DNA from: Porites lobata
Taxonomy: Eukaryota; Cnidaria; Anthozoa; Scleractinia; Poritidae
DNA: 64,000 nucleotides
Assembly: GCA_942486035.1 (NCBI GenBank)
Contig: CALNXK010000101.1
Coordinates: forward strand, 73,501 to 137,500
Direction of reading: 5' to 3'
The notes under the pieces were generated by a model. The model ran no database searches. It saw only the letters and a program-made list of their open reading frames with translations, and had not been told where the DNA came from. This document shows, piece by piece, positions 62,501-64,000 of the stretch; position 1 is the stretch's first letter; every line of letters starts with the position of its first letter. The position numbers and the translations under genes were made by a program.

Positions 62501-63025
62501 TTACGAAATATATCAACAAGGCAAAAATCGGACTTAAGGGCCGACAAGCAGCGCTTGTCCGCGCTAAAGTCCGATTTAATATTCAAGCGATCAAGGTCAG
62601 AATCAATACAATTGAAATCGCCACCTAAAATTAAATCACCGGGGACAGAAAAAGGTATGTAAACGGCTGAAAAATAATCTACGGTCAGATACGGTGTTTG
62701 GAGCATAAAGACAGATGATATTAAATTTGAAAGAGTTATAATTAACAAGGAGACTTAAAATCCTGCCATCAGTGTCGTGAACATAGCGGATAATATTCCC
62801 GGAAAAATTAGGAGAAATAAAAATAGCTACACCAGCCGATTTGCCTATCCCAAAGGACCAAAGACATTGGCCTTTAAAACTTTTCTCAACAAGATCAGCC
62901 TGAGTTCTACAAGAAATATGCGTTTCTTGCAAAAGAAAAATATCATAATTAAGATTCTCGTTTAACTCGTGAAGAAAAAGGTCGCGTTTACGGGCAGTTC
63001 CTAGCCCACGAACATTGATGGTAAG
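59556..63025 (-). pseudogene. ORF2 of U2L-d, two frameshifts
   Basis: The endonuclease N-terminus is read from just after a TAA at about 63048 (ILTINVRGLG, MQETHIS-type block) to ~62640. The frame then shifts in an A-run near 62645-62655, continues as 62748-60178 (GGDFNCID, SDHDFVDL, PGSDGLPIEFY, LDQMKAFDRVDHD, YADDAT), and shifts again near 60165-60240 to 60119-59556, which carries the C-terminal CALCSQVETIEHCFLFC motif. Again no ATG precedes the endonuclease. Otherwise very close to U2L-c. Confidence 0.88.
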
Positions 63026-63064
63026 GATTTTAAGTTGCTCGAAGGTAAGTTAAATAAAAATAAA

Positions 63065-64000
63065 TTAATAAGACCTGCTTTTCTTGCGTGTGACTTTAAT
63101 CCAGCCACGATCACCATCATCTTCAGACTCGCTACTACTGGCATGGCTATAGCGGTGGGAAGAACGGTCGCGGCCTGAGCGATCGTAGTCGCGATCGCGG
63201 CGACGATCTTCCTTGTGTTCTTTCCGGCGTTCATCCCCACTGTCAGCCTGATCCTCCCTTCTACGATGGTGCCTGTCCTTCCGCTCGTGATCTCTGCGTT
63301 CTCTTTCTCTGCGGTCCTCTTTCTCTTTCTCTTTACGTTCTCTCTCCTTTCGTTCCTGTTTCTTGCGTTCCTCACGTTCCCTCTCCGCGCGCTCTTTCTC
63401 CTTTCTCTCGCGTTCTTTCTCCTTCCGCTCGCGTTCCTCATTCTTCGCGCGTTCAGCGCGTTCCTCCTCGGCTTGTTGTTGCTTGACTTCCTCGGCTTGC
63501 TTTCCTCTCTCGGCAGCTTGAAGATAACTGGAGGTAGAAACCTTAACGGAAAGAACATTAGAGCTGTAGTAAATATAAGGGCACTGCGGGGTGGGATGAG
63601 AGTCGGCCAGGCACACGCGGCACAGGGGCGACAAAGGACAGTCGTCCGAACGATGGCCAGGCTGTTCACAGTTGAAGCAGCGCTGGGATTTACACGAGGC
63701 TGCAAGGTGCCCTTCTGCACCGCATTTTCGGCAGGTTTTGGGCTGGCCTGGGTACCAAATACGGGCGAACTCGCCAGCAATAAACGTTTGGCCCGGAATA
63801 GGCCGGTCGAGGACCATTCGCGCGGTGCGTACCCCATTGAAAATTCCCTCGGCTATCTGGTCTCGTCGAAAGGAGAACACGCGGCCATAATGTGACAAGC
63901 GGCCGATAATAACCGAGTCCGGCAATTCTGTTGGTAGCTCGTACAATTTGACGATGGTAACCTTATTCTCGCAGTCACCCAGGAAAACAACGCAGCCCGA
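63065..64000 (-). CDS. ORF1 of U2L-d (partial, N-terminus beyond window)
   Basis: Open from the right edge to TAA at 63065. It reads VFLGDCENKVTIVKLYELP, three knuckles (CRKCGAEGHLAASC, CFNCEQPGHRSDDC, CRVCLADSHPTPQC) and a long Glu/Arg/Lys-rich tail ending in Ser/Arg. Matches U2L-c ORF1 in order and spacing. Confidence 0.92.
   Translation of the reverse strand, partial: SGCVVFLGDCENKVTIVKLYELPTELPDSVIIGRLSHYGRVFSFRRDQIAEGIFNGVRTARMVLDRPIPGQTFIAGEFARIWYPGQPKTCRKCGAEGHLAASCKSQRCFNCEQPGHRSDDCPLSPLCRVCLADSHPTPQCPYIYYSSNVLSVKVSTSSYLQAAERGKQAEEVKQQQAEEERAERAKNEERERKEKERERKEKERAEREREERKKQERKERERKEKEKEDRRERERRDHERKDRHHRRREDQADSGDERRKEHKEDRRRDRDYDRSGRDRSSHRYSHASSSESEDDGDRGWIKVTRKKSRSY

Larger units (their letters stand above)
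59083..64000 (-). mobile_element. U2L-d: second copy of the U2L-c family, 5' end beyond window
   Basis: Closely similar to U2L-c along its length: terminal 3' hairpin, repeated 3'UTR words (to about 59555), ORF2 with indels, ORF1 running off the edge. Confidence 0.92.

Overview
The window is animal nuclear DNA. It carries metazoan-type U1, U2 and 5S RNA genes, spliced-type transposase exons and several APE-type (L1/Tx1-like) non-LTR retrotransposons, and it has no bacterial gene structure. The 5S sequence and the style of the repeats suggest an invertebrate, perhaps an anthozoan such as a stony coral. That organism guess is inference and weak.

The underlying structure is a tandem array of RNA genes with a unit of about 2.1 kb: U2 snRNA (- strand), spacer, 5S rRNA (+), spacer, U1 snRNA (-), short spacer, next U2. 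Three 5S genes (10593-10711; 38510-38550 continued at 43774-43851; 57520-57638) and the matching U1 and U2 parts are visible. About nine tenths of the window is insertion DNA. Most of it is site-specific retrotransposons, each sitting at a fixed nucleotide of one of the three RNA genes and in the same direction as that gene. I use these labels. U1L-a to U1L-e are LINEs in U1 at 1-1802, 1816-5660, 11780-25030, 25044-31413 and 44920-51139. U2L-a to U2L-d are LINEs in U2 at 7058-10101, 32426-38005, 51539-57012 and 59083-64000. 5SL is a LINE in 5S at 38551-43759. Two tRNA-related SINEs sit in U1 at 31427-31722 and 31736-32028.

Layout by region: 1-5660 holds U1L-a and U1L-b. 5661-7057 is a broken Harbinger DNA transposon marking a deletion scar. 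7058-10126 holds U2L-a and the U2 5' end. 10127-11779 is a spacer, intact 5S, spacer and the U1 body. 11780-32043 is a 20-kb pile of four retroelements in one U1 gene, one of them (U1L-c) carrying a 7.1-kb TIR transposon. 32044-38031 is the U1 promoter side, the U2 body, U2L-b and the U2 5' end. 38032-44919 is a 5S gene split by 5SL, then the U1 body. 44920-51154 is U1L-e. 51155-57041 is U2 split by U2L-c. 57042-58932 holds intact 5S and intact U1. 58933-64000 is the U2 body with U2L-d running off the edge.

Each LINE encodes ORF1 (RRM-like and CCHC zinc-knuckle RNA-binding protein) and ORF2 (AP-endonuclease, reverse transcriptase and C-terminal Cys/His motif). U1L-d, 5SL and U2L-c have uninterrupted ORF1 and ORF2 and could be active. 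The most striking observation is that the U1-targeting elements and SINEs carry the U1A-protein recognition loop (ATTGCAC, in the SINEs on a perfect stem) near their 3' ends. Several elements also carry pieces resembling the 5S internal promoter in their UTRs. The parasites therefore seem to borrow RNA-gene parts from the array they live in.
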